Shown here: in pieces, positions 25,835 through 39,259 of the stretch
Layout of the letters: each line of letters starts with the position of its first letter
Position numbering within the stretch: the stretch's first letter is position 1
Origin: Oxytricha trifallax
Lineage: Eukaryota; Ciliophora; Spirotrichea; Sporadotrichida; Oxytrichidae
Direction of reading: 5' to 3'
Length of the DNA: 64,000 nucleotides
Assembly: GCA_000711775.1 (NCBI GenBank)
Contig: ARYC01001458.1
Coordinates: 26,901-90,900 of the forward strand
The notes under the pieces: model-generated
The model's database searches: none
What the model saw: the letters and a program-made list of their open reading frames with translations, nothing else
What the model was told of the DNA's origin: nothing
Program-made: the position numbers and the translations under genes

Positions 25835-27205
25835 ATTATTAACTAATTCAAATATAACATTACTAAATATAATCTTAAATAAATTATAAATATTAAATTA
25901 TTATTAACAATATATTAACATCTTAAATAAATTAATGAATATAATAAATATTTATAATTTATTATCTTCACCAGTAAATGTCATCGATTAGTTTCTGGGT
26001 GAATAACGCATTCAATATACTAAATCACTTAAATCTAGTCTAAATCCTTCTTACCCTTCTTAAAAATCACTAATAAGTTAAAAAACTTCTTGTTATTTAT
26101 GTGCTAATATATAATATTGTTATTAAACACTCAAAATGAGAGTGAATGTAATTATTTTAGAAAGGTAAGTCGAAGTAGAATAAGCTTGTTTTGCGCTAGT
26201 TATTTATTCCTCAATTTAACCTACTATAATAATAAATTTAATTTTTACAACCTATTGATACTCTATAAATTTGATTTTTTAATTACTAATTATATAAAAT
26301 TGTTAAAATGTACTTATAAATTTATAAATATATTTAATTTATTAATTTAACAAAATATCTCAAGGAATTTTATGTCAATGAGCTTTAAGTTAACAATTAT
26401 TAATAAATTATTTAGTAATATGTTTTAAATTTTTCTAAATGATTTCTTTCTTTAATAATAAGTATTTAATCATCTTAAAAGAAACAGTAATAAATTTTAA
26501 TTTTAAAAATTGATAATTGATAAATAAAAATTAAATATTTTCCTTTATCATATAGTTTAAAATAAGTTGTCCAAAATAGTAAATACTTTAAATAAAATAA
26601 TTAATCACAGTTTTTATAAAATTATAATATTTTCTCTTTAATAAGTGATTCTTTATATTATAGATATTCCTTTTACTTATTTGTATACTTTTAAAATAAT
26701 AAATATTATATATTTTGAAGAATCGATATAAAGATTGAGTCTATGTTAGATTAATGAATATGATAAATAAAAAAATTAAATGCCTTTGATTATACTTTTT
26801 AAATTTAAATTATGAGCTATTTCAAATTTTTCAATCAGTTAATATTATAGTAAGATATATGCTTAAAGTTGTTATTTTATTATGTTGTAACCATCATTTA
26901 CTTTTGAACATCAAGCAATTATTTAAAATTTTCACTATTTAAAACTATACTAGCTATATTTTAAAATTTAAGAATATTTAATAAAATAGTAAATTTGTGC
27001 GGTTTATGAATAAATTTTTAAAAAGTATAATTTAAGTTTTGAATTTTATCTCATCAAAATAATGATAAATTCTTGATTAATTAATCTCATAAACCGAACA
27101 GATTTTCTGTTTTACTGAACAGCACATCTGTAAGGTTTAGTCTAGGGAAAAATATAATAAATTGAATAAAAATAATTAATTCAAAGAAAACTTAATATAA
27201 ATATA
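25835..27205. other. AT-rich germline DNA, no gene seen
   Basis: One 77-codon frame at 26117-26350 begins plausibly but becomes Tyr/Asn/Phe/Leu-rich and is likely chance. Nothing else recognised. Confidence 0.45.
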
Positions 27206-27212
27206 TTTTAAG

Positions 27213-27345
27213 CTTTAGAAGATGATGAAGACTCAGTATACACGGAGAGAATCTCAAAAAATTAATTAAAAAGGCTAGTACCTTACAAGCTATCATGCTT
27301 ATTTGATCGGGGGTCCCTGAGACCACAGTGTGATCATATTTCATA
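27213..27345 (+). CDS. possible isolated exon or macronuclear-destined piece
   Basis: After a possible acceptor (TATTTTAAG) the ciliate-code frame reads LEDDEDSVYTERISKNQL and LVPYKLSCLFDRGSLRPQ. Base composition rises sharply in G+C here and falls again after about 27345. It looks like a single coding piece of a gene whose partners are outside the window or unrecognised. Confidence 0.4.
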
Positions 27346-27349
27346 TTAT

Positions 27350-28234
27350 TATTATTTTAAGCTTTCTTATTTTTAAAGTTAACCTCAACAGTTATACAGC
27401 ATTATAAAACTGTTAAATTTTAAACTCAATATTATCTCAAACTGGAATAAATTACTAAACTTATTTTTGTTGGTTGTAATGATAATAATATTATATTTTA
27501 TAAAATTATAATGACTTATGTTGATAGTATAATCCATATTTTAATTAACACTTAATTTATTATTAGTAATTTATGAATATGTTAAATAAAAAAGTTATAA
27601 GATTCTCTTTTTGCATCAAGATACTAAAATCAAGTTTCTTAGAACTTAATTTAACATAGGTTAATATTATTAAACATTTGTTTGAAAGAATAAAAAATTA
27701 AGTGATTTTTTAAAAAGTGGTAAGTCTATTTTATAAATTAATAAGCATAAACAATAGTTAATAAACTAGATAAAAGGATAAATAAACAAATATTGAAGTT
27801 GAGATATACAAGCTCTATAGTAACTGAAGTAGTTAGCTTTATAATTTAAATATGAATATAAATATTTAATAATACAAACCCTTTTAACTAGAAAGGAAAT
27901 TTTATCATTTTATTATGAGAAAATTTGAATATTTAAGTGATAAAATATTACAAATTGAGATTTAGTCTCATAATGTAAATGATTAATGAAACAAATATAA
28001 TTACCTGTTATATGATTATTTTTATCCTTAATTTTATTTAATAAAAGAGGTGATATGTATACTTTTGATAATTATATTAAAATATAAAGTCAATTCAATA
28101 TTTTAAAGATTTAAGTAAAAAGTCATTTTTTAAAACTTAATAAAAAAAGTAAATATACAGTAAAAATAATCAGAATGATTTAGTGTCAAAAAGAAAAAAT
28201 AAATAAATAAAATTAAATTAAATTAAGCACAATA
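27350..28234. other. AT-rich germline DNA, no gene seen
   Basis: Nothing recognised. Confidence 0.5.
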
Positions 28235-28651
28235 ATTGTAGAAATACATTTGAATTTGGAAAATTAATTTAAATTTAATTTAATATAAATAAAAATCGTG
28301 GCAGTTAAAGTTGGCCAATTTGAACAATCTTGGGCTCATTCGATAGAGAATTAAAAATTAGCTGGACTTTACTATTGGCGGTACTATTTTATCTCATCTC
28401 CAGAGTGAGATAACTTCACTTTAATGTGAGGGTATAATTTAATGAATTTAAATGAGTTTAATTAAAGTCGAGTTATCTCACTCTGGGGATGAGATAAAAT
28501 AGTACCGCCAATAGTAAAGTCCAGCTAATTTTAAATTCTCTATCGAATGAGCCCAAGATCGTTCAAATTGGCCAACTTTAACTGCCACGATTTTGATTTA
28601 TATTTAATTTAATTTAAATTAATTTTCCAAATTCAAATGTATTTCGACAAA
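28235..28651. mobile_element. hairpin (MITE-like) element H, copy 2
   Basis: Almost perfect inverted repeat of about 417 bp. Arms begin ATTGTAGAAATACATTTG and contain CGTGGCAGTTAAAGTTGG, a block with GCTGGACTTTACTATTGGC, and GTGAGATAACTTCACTTT. The spacer is about 30 bp near 28440-28465. No gene. It is the cleanest family member and defines the shared segments of copies 1, 3 and 4. Confidence 0.9.
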
Positions 28652-29370
28652 ATTATGTGATGGATCTCTTCACATATGAATAGCAAGCCGTCACATTTAT
28701 TTAATCATTAATAAATACTTTTGAATAATAGTTAAATGATTAAAGGGATTTATGAATCTTATTAACTTCTAACTATGCTTGTTTTTATTTTTTCATTTTT
28801 CACTATTATAATATAAATTAAAGAGGAAATTATTTTATAAAAATAGTTTAACTATGATTTTATTAATTAATTAGATGATCATCCTAAAGCTTACCGTTGT
28901 ATATAAACTTACTATTATTTATAATTGATTGATATTAATGAATTATAAAATGTATAATAATAATTATAATACACTATTAATAATGACAATAATTATATAT
29001 AAATAAGATAATTTTATATTAAAATATTCATTTTCAATTGGATATTTATTTTGAACTATAAAATATTTTATTTATAATATTAACGAAAATATAGATAAAT
29101 ATTAAACAAATATACTTTAATATAATTGAGTTATTTTTAATTTAAAATATAAATAAAATTATATAATTTGTTATTAATATAAAGAAGCACATGCGTAAAA
29201 TGCTACTATAGATTTTAATAGTTTATGTTGGGTTTCATAAATTCTAATATATATTAATGTACTTCTTTTGTTGAAAAAAAATGTCCAAAACCAATTAAAA
29301 AACTTAAAATTGACTATTATTTGCATTTTATGATAATAAATACTTTAATGTAGATACTAATGAGCACAAA
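28652..29370. other. AT-rich germline DNA, no gene seen
   Basis: Nothing recognised. Confidence 0.5.
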
Positions 29371-29680
29371 TTAAGCAAATTTGGGGGGAAAAAATTTAAT
29401 TAAATTAACTAAGTTTCTACTGCTGCCAACTTTTGGTCTCTCCAAACCACTAATCTACATAATATATTAATTAGAAATTGCTGGTCATTATTTTGTTTTT
29501 TAATTGTCAATTATATATTAAACGGGAATTATATTATACAGAAATTTCATTATTAAATTTATATATGTCTTGCTAAATATACATGTCCTTTCCAGTTTTA
29601 TTTACATAAATCAATATTTTATTTTTAAAATATGTGAAGACAAATTACTCAACATTAATTCCATATTATTTCAATTAAAT

Positions 29681-30076
29681 AAAAATTTGGGGGGGAAGTT
29701 TCCTGCCCCCAAAAAGGTAGTTTCCTGCCCCATACATAAAAATATGTAATTTTTATAATTTTCAAAGAATCTTTATCATCAATTATGATGTAGTTTTTTT
29801 TTAAATTTAGCTTCAAATATCATTTCTACCTTGATAATGAATTTAAAATTTAATGAAAATTACATTAATTATTAATAAAAAACACTTATTTTAGCCTTGT
29901 TAATAATATATAATTTGATCAAGAATAATTATGTACCTTGAAAATTATATAATAATAAATGTTGTATAGTACATGGTTATGGTTTTTGAAATTGAAATTA
30001 ATTTGTTTCTATTAAATTTTTTGCAAAAATATAAAATTTAATGTTGGGGGCAGGAAACTTCCCCCCCCAAAAATTT
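29681..30076. mobile_element. ~400-bp element with G-tract terminal inverted repeats
   Basis: Left end AAATTTGGGGGGGAAG followed by TTTCCTGCCCCCAA (about 29684-29712). Right end TTGGGGGCAGGAAACTTCCC then CCCCCAAAAATTT (about 30044-30076). These are inverted copies. A second TTTCCTGCCCC lies at 29721-29731. A related end, AAATTTGGGGGGAAAAAA, sits at about 29379-29396, possibly a relic of another copy. Homopolymer G/C runs are otherwise absent from this AT-rich DNA. No coding capacity. Confidence 0.6.
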
Positions 30077-30979
30077 ATAGAAAATTTAAACTATATTTAA
30101 TTAAATAACTTTTAATAATACATCAATTTATAAAAAAATTTATATTAAATTGGTGAAACAATTTCTTTTGATATTTAATTAAAAAAAATCATTTCCTCTT
30201 AATCCTTAGCAACTAAATAAGTTTTGAATATCTATTTTTATATTATTTAAAATTAAATTAATTTAAAAAAGTTAATGATAATTTTTTAAATTATGAATTT
30301 TAATGCAATTTATATTTATATTATATTTTAATATTTAAACTCTTAATAAATTAAAATACTTTTTATTTATCTTTAAATGTTTTAAATTAAATATTTTATA
30401 GTTATTTTAATTAGATGTCCTTATTTGGAATTGAGCAAATAACATACTATATAAATCTATTTATTAATTTATAGAGAAATATGAAAATTAATAAATCAAT
30501 TAAAATTAATATGCTTAAATAAAATGAAAATGATATTTTATAAAATATATTTAAAACTAGAAGTATAAAGCAAGTATTTAAATTAATAGCATTACTTTTT
30601 TTGTATAAGAAATCATAAGATCAGTTTAAAAGTTTTTTAATATAGAATTGAAATCAAATTTAGTAATAAATAAGTAGAAGATAGAATAATATAATAAGGA
30701 TTTCTTAATTATTAGTATTCGGAATATATTACTAAAGATATTTTTCAATACTTATTAAGCATAAAGTTAATTACTCTAATCCTTATCATGAAAAAATAAC
30801 GAATTAAATGTTTTTAACTTTTGCAAATAAAATAGGCTGAATACAAACTATAATATTTTTTTTTAAAATTTAAAATTTTATATATAATTAAAATAATATA
30901 AAGTAAAGTATTTATAATATTTTGATATAATAATTCTTAATTTAGAAGTTATTTCCAAAATGATATAAACAAAGATGGA

Positions 30980-31690
30980 GAAATCTTATGCAAAAAACTT
31001 AAGAACTTTTGGATGAAGAGGTCACACTCTTTAATTTTTTGGAGAATATTTAATAAAAGGCATTATGCCTCTAATATACAAATTAAAGGAAGGAAAATTA
31101 TTATTATATGCTTTAGGCGAGTAGACTTATTATAAAGCTGAAACCCTAATTAACTATCAAACTAAAATGGAATCTAACACGCCAAGTTAAATAAATTATA
31201 AGTAGCTCCAATTCTATTGAATGTTAATTTCTGAATCTAATCAACATTTATATCAAAATCACTGTAAACTATACTACTAGATAATAAGTAGCTCAGATGA
31301 TATTTTATCTAAACACAAATTTAGTAGAAGTAATAAGATTTGTATCGTTCTGTCATTATTACAATATTAGATTTAAATATTAACTTTTAATTATAAACTG
31401 AATTATTATTATTCAAAAATGGCAAACGTTATATGGAATTGTTCCACTTTTAGACATCCGATTTTTGACTTTATCTCAAAGATGAATGATCAGAAATACT
31501 CAGACGATAACAAAATATTCTACTACTCCTACAACTCCAACTTTTACTAATAGTACTCCATTTCCAACAACAAAAACCTAAAAATTGCAATTTTAAAACA
31601 TCATTAATCAGAAAAATTTTAACTTCAAAGTAATTTGTGTAGCTGTAGTTCAAAGCAGAAGTAGAAATTACCTAAAGTTTGTGTTTTATC
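30980..31690 (+). CDS. possible coding remnants, unassigned
   Basis: Several plus-strand frames open in the ciliate code are more protein-like than the flanks. One, about 31040-31220, includes GEQTYYKAETLINYQTKMES and is closed by TGA. Another after about 31472 has KYSTTPTTPTFTNSTPFPTT, a Thr/Pro-rich linker type common in ciliate proteins. Frames change between them, so these are either separate coding pieces or a pseudogene. No family is recognised. Confidence 0.3.
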
Positions 31691-31859
31691 AATATTTATA
31701 ATTATTGACCTTGAATAAATATACTAATTTATTCAATTTATTCTTATAAAAATTAATAAATAATTTGAATTAAATAAAAGACTCTATTATTTTTGAATGT
31801 ATTAATATGTATTTAGCATTTATTTTTCTATATTATTGTAGGAATTAAATTATAACATT

Positions 31860-32040
31860 AGGATATTAATTTCTAAACAATATAAATAAATTTCATTAGT
31901 GGCAGCAAAGTTGGTAGAAAAATATTGACTTTGATAGTTTTAAAAGGAAAAACTTAATATTACTAAATTTTATTATTTACAGTAGTAGAGTACTATTTCA
32001 TCTGATCCATGAAGAGAGTAGACACTTTTTTAAAAAAATA
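31860..32040. mobile_element. decayed half of a hairpin element H
   Basis: GTGGCAGCAAAGTTGG at about 31899-31914 and GAGTACTATTTCATCTGATCC near 31987 match the left arm of the H family in order. The right arm is missing. Confidence 0.45.
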
Positions 32041-32962
32041 AAATAATTGAATAAAATTAAAAAACAATAAAAATTCAATAAATTTAAATTAATTTAAATT
32101 ATTTCAATAATATTATGGTTTATTTTAAAATCAAGCATCATTATTTTCATCAACTTGTTCATATTTTTTTCAATTTGATAAAGATTAAATATTCTTAAAT
32201 TGATTCTTCCTATTTTTAAGAAATTTCACATTGATTTTAAAATTTCTAATATATTGTCTTGAAAAAAAGAATTTTATTTCAATATGTATTTTTTTATGAT
32301 TAATATCTAATTTTTCTTTCTAAGTTTTGATAAACTGCTTTACTTTAAGACCGTTAATTAACTAAATCTTTTTAATAATTGCATTTTTATCATAAATTAT
32401 TCAAATAACTATTACTAGTAGGTTTTTTTAGAAGAAGAAGCTCAGTCAATAGCAAACCTGTAAAGTGCAAATTCTCACTTCCCTAATACTAATAATTATC
32501 TAATAATAAAAAGAAATTGAATTATTAACAAAAAAATGAGGGATCTTTTCAATTATTTGAAAGGAAATTATCTTCAAAAAAAATACCAAAATCCAAAGAT
32601 ATCCGAAACCGCAAACTAATTTATTATTTGAAATGAACCTATTAATATAACATAGGATAATACTGTTTTCCGTACTTCTCTGCGAAAAATAATGTTATCA
32701 TAGTATAATTATAGTTTATTGTTGGTGGTATTTATATCTTGAAATTTAAAATATTTTAATTTTAGTTTAATTATATATAACTATTATATTAATATTAATA
32801 ATAATAATGATAATAAAAAATTTTCAATTTTATTTACATATAATTATAATATAATTATATAAATTAATTAGAAATAACTATATTATTTTTTTTAAATAAG
32901 CTAAATCTCCAAATAATAAAGATGCAAACTATTTGAATATTTATTTACCCGAATCATCAATT

Positions 32963-33330
32963 ATTTTTGAAATACATATAAAATGAGAATTTTAACTAAT
33001 TAAAAATATTTTTTTCGATATCTTGGTAGTTTAAACTATTATAGCATAATTAGATAGAGAAATTTATAATTAACTGGACTTTATCATTAGCGCTTCTATT
33101 TTATTTCATCATTAAAGTGATCGAATTTTACTTTAATGTGAGTGAACAATTCATAAAATTTAGAAAAATATATAATTAAAGTCATATTATATACCTCCAA
33201 TCTGGAAATAAATTAAAAACTATTAAAAATATAGTCGAGCTAACTTTGAATTCTTTATCTTATGAACGAAAGATTTTTTAAACTGGCAATTTATTATTGT
33301 ATTTATTTAGAAAATAAAGTAATAAATTGA
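32963..33330. mobile_element. hairpin (MITE-like) element H, decayed copy
   Basis: Starts ATTTTTGAAATACATA. It then has AACTGGACTTTATCATTAGC, TTCTATTTTATTTCATC and TTTACTTTAATGTGAGTG in H-family order, with the inverted half (AGTCGAGCTAACTTTGAATTC and AAACTGGCAA) after 33220. It is more diverged than copies 1-3. Confidence 0.6.
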
Positions 33331-33427
33331 TCTCCTCATTTCCAGTTTATTCATATAATATTTAATAATTTAAGGTAAATTTAGATTAAAATAATTTTGA
33401 AGAAATATAGTACAAATATAATTATAT

Positions 33428-33523
33428 TTAATTTATTTATGATTAACCCAACTGAATTTATGCCTTAAGCTGTATCTCAAGTTGTGCCTCAATCTGTATC
33501 TTAAGTTGTACCTGAAGTTGTAA
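33428..33523 (+). CDS. possible first exon with Val-Pro-Gln repeats
   Basis: ATG near 33440 opens MINPTEFMPQ followed by repeats of the type AVSQVVPQSVSQVVPE in the ciliate code. The exon appears to end at a donor GTAATATC near 33520, and an acceptor TTTTATAG at about 33628-33635 lies just before ATACAAAGTA, where the GC-rich repeat is inserted. It is likely the start of a gene interrupted by that repeat. No family recognised. Confidence 0.4.
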
Positions 33524-33645
33524 TATCTTATATTATTTAATACTTTCATTGAATTTTCCATTATACTATTTATCAAAATTTAATTAAATAAATTTGTGAA
33601 AATTAAAAAAAATATAAGCACTTTTAATTTTATAGATACAAAGTA

Positions 33646-34305
33646 TTATTAAATTAGAAAGTTAATTGCTAGGTGGTACTAACCACTTGGGACTTTCTGA
33701 TAGAGCTTTCTACTACACTAAGGCCTATCGAGGACAGGTTGGGGGTTGTTGGGCGCAACGCATGAGGGACCAGTCGGCGAGGTTCAATCTGTCAGCGTAC
33801 AGTCTTCGTGAGTTGTATCCTAAGATTTCCCTGCATTAGATGAGTCTACTGGCTTGAGTTCAGTTTCCTAGGTAATAGGGAGCAGGATGAAGGTACGCTC
33901 TGCCTTCGAAAGTGAGAAGACGAAAACCATTGAAGCCAACGATAAGGATTTTTCTCCCACACCGGGTTAGGGTGCTGAAGCTACCACAGCGAAATGACAG
34001 GGATTACGTTTCCCAGAAGCGGTGGGACCGGTAAGCGTTTTTCTCCATCTTCTGTTAATCTAGTTGGATCTCACGAGCTCTGTCCCTCAGGTACAATCTG
34101 GGGTGACATCTTGATTTTGGGAGAAGACTAGGTAATATCAAGAATGGTTTTTTTCGGAGTTTTCTACTTTTTGATTGCCACGTCACGGAATTTGCCACGT
34201 CAACTTACTCAGATACGTCTACGTCACGACTAAGATTAACTGTTTAATTTTAGTATTAAACAGTGATATGTTAAATTTATTTGATTTTAATCATTAAACA
34301 CATAT
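33646..34305 (+). mobile_element. GC-rich retroelement-like repeat, copy 1 (long)
   Basis: A ~660-bp block much richer in G+C than its surroundings, flanked by ATACAAAGTA at 33636-33645 and 34306-34315. From 33821 to the end it matches copy 2 at 47446-47914 with high identity. Copy 1 extends about 175 bp further at its left end, so copy 2 is 5'-truncated, as reverse-transcribed elements often are. GGTTCAATCTG at 33781 resembles a polymerase III B box, and TTGCTAGGTGG near 33666 an A box, but their spacing is long. No protein frame is shared by both copies. Confidence 0.6.
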
Positions 34306-34315
34306 ATACAAAGTA

Positions 34316-35060
34316 ATCTAATATATAACCATATTTAAGGGATTTCTTTTTATTTCTTTAAAATAAACGAAATTTATTTTATTATTATTTGATCAAATTA
34401 AATACTTATAATTAATACCATATTTTTAACAATAATAAACACTTTATTTTGTAATAGGATTAATCTGTGATGATACAATTTTAAGAATAATAAAATTAGA
34501 AAAATTTGAGCATAAATTAAATTAGTATATTTTTCCTTAAAAAATTTAAAATAAAACATATATTGAATATAAATTAATTTTTAAAAAAATATCCGTTTTC
34601 TTATAAACTTTTATTTTTAATAAATAAATTATTCTATTCTTATGCATTTCGATTGGGATTGTAAGTTTTACAATGACTATTCTTAAATTAATAAAATTTA
34701 AATAAAAAATATATAAATATACCAAGTTTTATGATGATAATAATATAAAACTAAAGAAAAATATTCGAAAACTCAATGAAATAAATTATTAATTTAATAA
34801 TTAATACTTGGTAATATTTTTATTCTTTATTAGTATTATATATTGATACATTTTAAAGAACTTTGCTTCTATGTCTTTAGTACTATTCATCAATCTTTAT
34901 GGATATTTATGGTAGTATACTCCTAATTCAAATAAATTTTTCTTTATAGAAAAATGTCAATTTGACTCTTATTATATTTTTAAAAATTATATACTTTCAT
35001 TTTTATTAATTATATTTTTTTAGAAGAAAATTAAAATAAACAGGATAATTATTTAATCAT
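34316..35060. other. AT-rich germline DNA, no gene seen
   Basis: Nothing recognised. Confidence 0.5.
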
Positions 35061-35062
35061 TT

Positions 35063-35122
35063 ATTTTAATTTTTGTCTTCCAAATCGAATAAAAGAAAAA
35101 TTTGGAAGACAAAAATTAAAAT
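35063..35122. repeat. short perfect inverted repeat
   Basis: Two 23-bp arms around TTGTCTTCCAAAT and its complement ATTTGGAAGACAA, separated by about 14 bp. They could form a hairpin. Function unknown. Confidence 0.7.
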
Positions 35123-37503
35123 AATATACAAGAAATATATTTACAAGGTGATCATTAAAAAAATAATGGAAAAAAAGTTTAGTTATTATATTTTTAAATA
35201 AATAAAAATATTCAATAATATTATGAAAAATAAAAACAGCTATAACGAAGATTGGCTTTAACTCTTAATAGATCATCAAAATGAAAATCTATTATTTAGA
35301 TAAATATTACTATTCTTTATACTTTGATATAACAAATGAAATAATACTATTATTATTTTTAATAGCAATGAGCTTTAAAAATTTAATTGAACAAATTATC
35401 ATAAAAAATATCGAATTATTCTTAATTACAATTATACTTTTATTTTTTTATTAATCATTAATTTTGAATTTGTTACAAAATCAATTACTATAATATATTG
35501 TGGATATTTTTGATTATCTAATCCAGGTTCGCTTAAACATAAGTGGTTTATTTATTATTGAGTTATTAAAAAATTAATATTAAAAAAATAAATAAGCAAA
35601 ATCACTCTATTTATTTATATTGAATCAATTTTATATAATTTAGATCTCTATAAATTATAAATATAGTTTAGTAGTTTTATTACAGACTTATTTTCTTATT
35701 TAAAATAGATAATTTAAAAAATATATATGGTATTGGAATTAAATTATGAGGCAATTTTTAAAATAGTTATTAAATAATAAGTAATTAAATTTTTAACAAC
35801 TTAATGAATTTTCATCAAAGTTATAATTAATTAATTTATTATGTCTTAAAATCTTAAGATTAATACAAAATATTAATAAACCTTTTTTAATTTAGATCAT
35901 ATATTATTTAGAAAATATAAAAAAGCTTGAATTTGCAAATAAACGTTATAAATATTAATGCATTACTAAGTTGAAATGAATTATAAATAATAATGATAAA
36001 ACCTCCCTATCATTTCTTGAACTTTAAATCTTATTTATATAAAAATAAGTAAATATATGTTTATTATTAAATTAAGTTCTAAAAAAAACTTTTTCTCCTC
36101 ATTATAAAACTAGCGTAAAAAAAAATATTTATGCATAAATAAATAGTATGATTATCCATTTTACTAATCATAAATAATGCCATTTAAAGGCTGACAATTT
36201 TCATTTACAAATCTTACATACTTATTCTTATATAATACATTACTAATTATTCTTCACAAAAAAATTATAATTAAAAATATTTAAATGCTCAAAAGAATGA
36301 TTCTAAAAATAAAATAATTTTTAGCTTCGTTTTATAAATAATCTATTGAGCTATATATAAAGTTATCTAATTAATGACAGTTTATATAAATATTAGTTCA
36401 AATTTTTTTAAGAATATTTTTCACGATTATTTTCTAATTTATCTATAATAATAATATATAGAAATAATTGTGTAAGATGTGGAAGAAGACAGCCTAAATA
36501 TAAAATATAATGTTTATTATAAATGAATAAAATTAATTTATAAATCTTTCTTAATCTATTTTATTTTTATAATTATCTATAATTAAAAATATAATTTAAT
36601 TTAAATATAAAAATATTAATAATTATATTTTAATTAATTTTGCTAAATCACTTAAACAAATGAAAAAATAAAATCACTTTGAATGGCTTCTTTGAAACAA
36701 TAGTTTTCAAGTTAATTATATATAAGTTTTTATAAAAGAATATTATTTAATCATAAAATTATAATTGAAAAAAGAGATATAGTATATAATAATTGCAAAT
36801 ATATGTTCACTTCTTGATTAAATAATTTAAGAAAAGTAAAATAAATGAGTGAAGGTAAAGTTCCTAAGAAATGAAAGCTAAAGAATTAAGTATGTAAAAT
36901 TATATAAAATTAAAATCTATAATATAAAATTTATTTAAAAAATAGGATTGACGTTAGGTGGTTGTTGAGGAAATATACTTAATAATTAATAAATCAAAAT
37001 ACGAATACTAGAAAAAGTGAAGAAAATGTTTCATATATAACATTATGATTAATCAATCAAAGGAGGTCATTAATTACAATATTCTTAACTATATCATAAC
37101 CCACACTAATAAAATAAAAAAGGCTTTTAAATAATAAATAAGCAATATACCATTTTAAATTAAAATTATTGAATATCTGACGTGGAACGCCTCCTTTAGA
37201 TTGAGACTATAATTATAAAACTAATGAATAAAACTTTAAATATTTTTAATATAAATAAAATGTAAGTGAAAGATATAAATTTAATTAAGATTTCTATTTA
37301 TTGACATATTTTTTTAATATTTAAAAATTGACCAATGACGATTATGATTATAAGATAAATTTGGAGAATTAAAATATTGTGGCTTCATGAAGTTACTAGA
37401 AACTAATTCAAAAATAAATTTTGCTTTTATTTGAAAAGTTATAAGAATTAAATATATATTCCTAAATTAATTAATCTATTTATTGAATTAGAAGATTTCA
37501 TTA
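35123..37503. other. AT-rich germline DNA, no gene seen
   Basis: A 14-15 bp inverted pair (TCAATCAAAGGAGG near 37035, CCTCCTTTAGATTGA near 37190) is the only structure noticed. Confidence 0.45.
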
Positions 37504-38228
37504 TAATTTAAATTTTAATCACAAACTTAAAATTAATATGATAAATATAGTTAATTATTTTCTTAATACTAAACTAATCTCATTTATTTTTAAATTTTCA
37601 TTCTCTATCATTGTGATCATCTCAAGACTTGCTTCCTATGTTAAAAATAAATTAAACTATCATCACAACCTTAACAATGAATCTCTTATGTGTAAACATT
37701 TCGAAATTTTATTTAATTAGTGTATTTGTGTTTTTTTGTGATTATTTTAGAAACCAAAGCGTTTTATGTGAATAATCACAAATTTTAGATTATGGATTTC
37801 TAGAAATCACATTGAGATTTCTAAATGAGAAGTTTGAAAAACTTTATATTTCACATCATATTTATATTCAAAATCTTATTTCTCAAAGTTATATTTCAAA
37901 CTTCTTATTTAGAAACTCAATGTGATTTCTAGAAATCCATAATCTAAAATTTGTGATTATTCACATAAAACGCTTTGGTTTCTAAAATAATCACAAAAAA
38001 ACACAAATACACTAATTAAATAAAATTTCGAAATGTTTACACATAAGAGATTCATTGTTAAGGTTGTGATGATAGTTTAATTTATTTTTAACATAGGAAG
38101 CAAGTCTTGAGATGATCACAATGATAGAGAATGAAAATTTAAAAATAAATGAGATTAGTTTAGTATTAAGAAAATAATTAACTATATTTATCATATTAAT
38201 TTTAAGTTTGTGATTAAAATTTAAATTA
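37504..38228. mobile_element. 725-bp near-perfect palindrome
   Basis: Arms of about 340 bp from TAATTTAAATTTTAATCACA inward are identical or nearly so. The spacer near 37830-37890 is short and partly self-complementary. Each arm carries the same 60-codon frame on opposite strands (37538-37720 and 38012-38194), which follows from the palindrome and is not evidence of a gene. It is probably a foldback element or IES unrelated to the H family. Confidence 0.75.
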
Positions 38229-38515
38229 GAATGAAATTTACTAAATATTATAAGATTAATATTTAAAATATAAGATAAATTTTTATATCAATAAATAGAT
38301 CAATTATAAGTTCTTTAATATCGAATTGTCAAATATTTGATTAATTCAATAATTAAATGTATTTATTTATTTAATAAATATTTTTTAATTCTTTTGAGTC
38401 ATAAACTAAATAATTTTTATCTTTAATTAATAACAATTAAGATAAAATGTATTATTTTATTACTTTTAGCTCCTAAAATAGGTTGAGTACACAAATATAT
38501 TAATTGATAGATAAA
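38229..38515. other. AT-rich germline DNA, no gene seen
   Basis: Nothing recognised. Confidence 0.45.
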
Positions 38516-38519
38516 TTTA

Positions 38520-38808
38520 AAATTAAATTATCAATAAATTATAGACGGAGTCTTTCTAAATCTTTTTATTTTCATTATATTAATACTTAATTTAAATGTG
38601 CCTACTAAAGTGACTTATCTTGAAGAAGAATTTATGCATAAGATTGAGGAGATTTATGATGACGAAATACACTTTTTTTATTTTTTTTAGGAAATCAGTA
38701 TTAAATCGTGTGATGAAATTAAAAGGAATGACCAAAAGAAAGTAGCACATTTCAATATAAGTAAAATAGCATCTTTTGTATGGCAGCAACCTATTTTTAC
38801 CTGATCAC
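38520..38808 (+). CDS. possible coding piece ending in TGA
   Basis: In the ciliate code the frame reads TKVTYLEEEFMHKIEEIYDD and later KSCDEIKRNDQKKVAHFNIS, ending IFT then TGA at 38806-38808. Codon and residue mix are protein-like. A T-rich run before GGAAATCAG near 38690 may hide an acceptor site. It may be the 3' end of a gene; no partner pieces identified. Confidence 0.42.
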
Positions 38809-39150
38809 ATGAATCCTAACTTTCTTAGTAATATAAAATTTCTATATAAAACCAGTTTTAAATTATTATGAAAATTTAATTTCTGAAATTAATCATTATT
38901 TAAGTAAATTAGTACAATAAATTGTACATCCACTTTATAAGATAGCATAGATTCGATGATTTATCTCAATATCAACAAAAATAAATGGAAAAAGATTTTT
39001 GTTGAGATTCTGGAGGTTATCGTTAAAATTATTATTTTTTATAATTTATAATTATAAATTATAAAACCCCAATGCTGTTATTTACAAGATTTGGGTGACG
39101 ATAATAATTAATAAAGATAGATAAAATTATTATATTAATTTGGCAGCTTT

Positions 39151-39171
39151 AGTAATTTAGTAGAGGGTCCT

Positions 39172-39202
<31 letters not shown>

Positions 39203-39226
39203 AGGCTATTCTACTAAAGCTACCAA
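39151..39226. repeat. GTA microsatellite inside a short inverted repeat
   Basis: About ten tandem GTA units (39172-39202) lie between TTGGCAGCTTTAGTA and TACTAAAGCTACCAA, which are near-complementary and could form a stem. Confidence 0.7.
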
Positions 39227-39259
39227 AATGACGAATTGCTGAATTTAATTATTATAAAT

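Noticed and set aside
37538-38194. Two identical 60-residue reading frames on opposite strands
   Set aside because: They are mirror images forced by the palindrome; residue content is Ile/Asn/Phe-rich.
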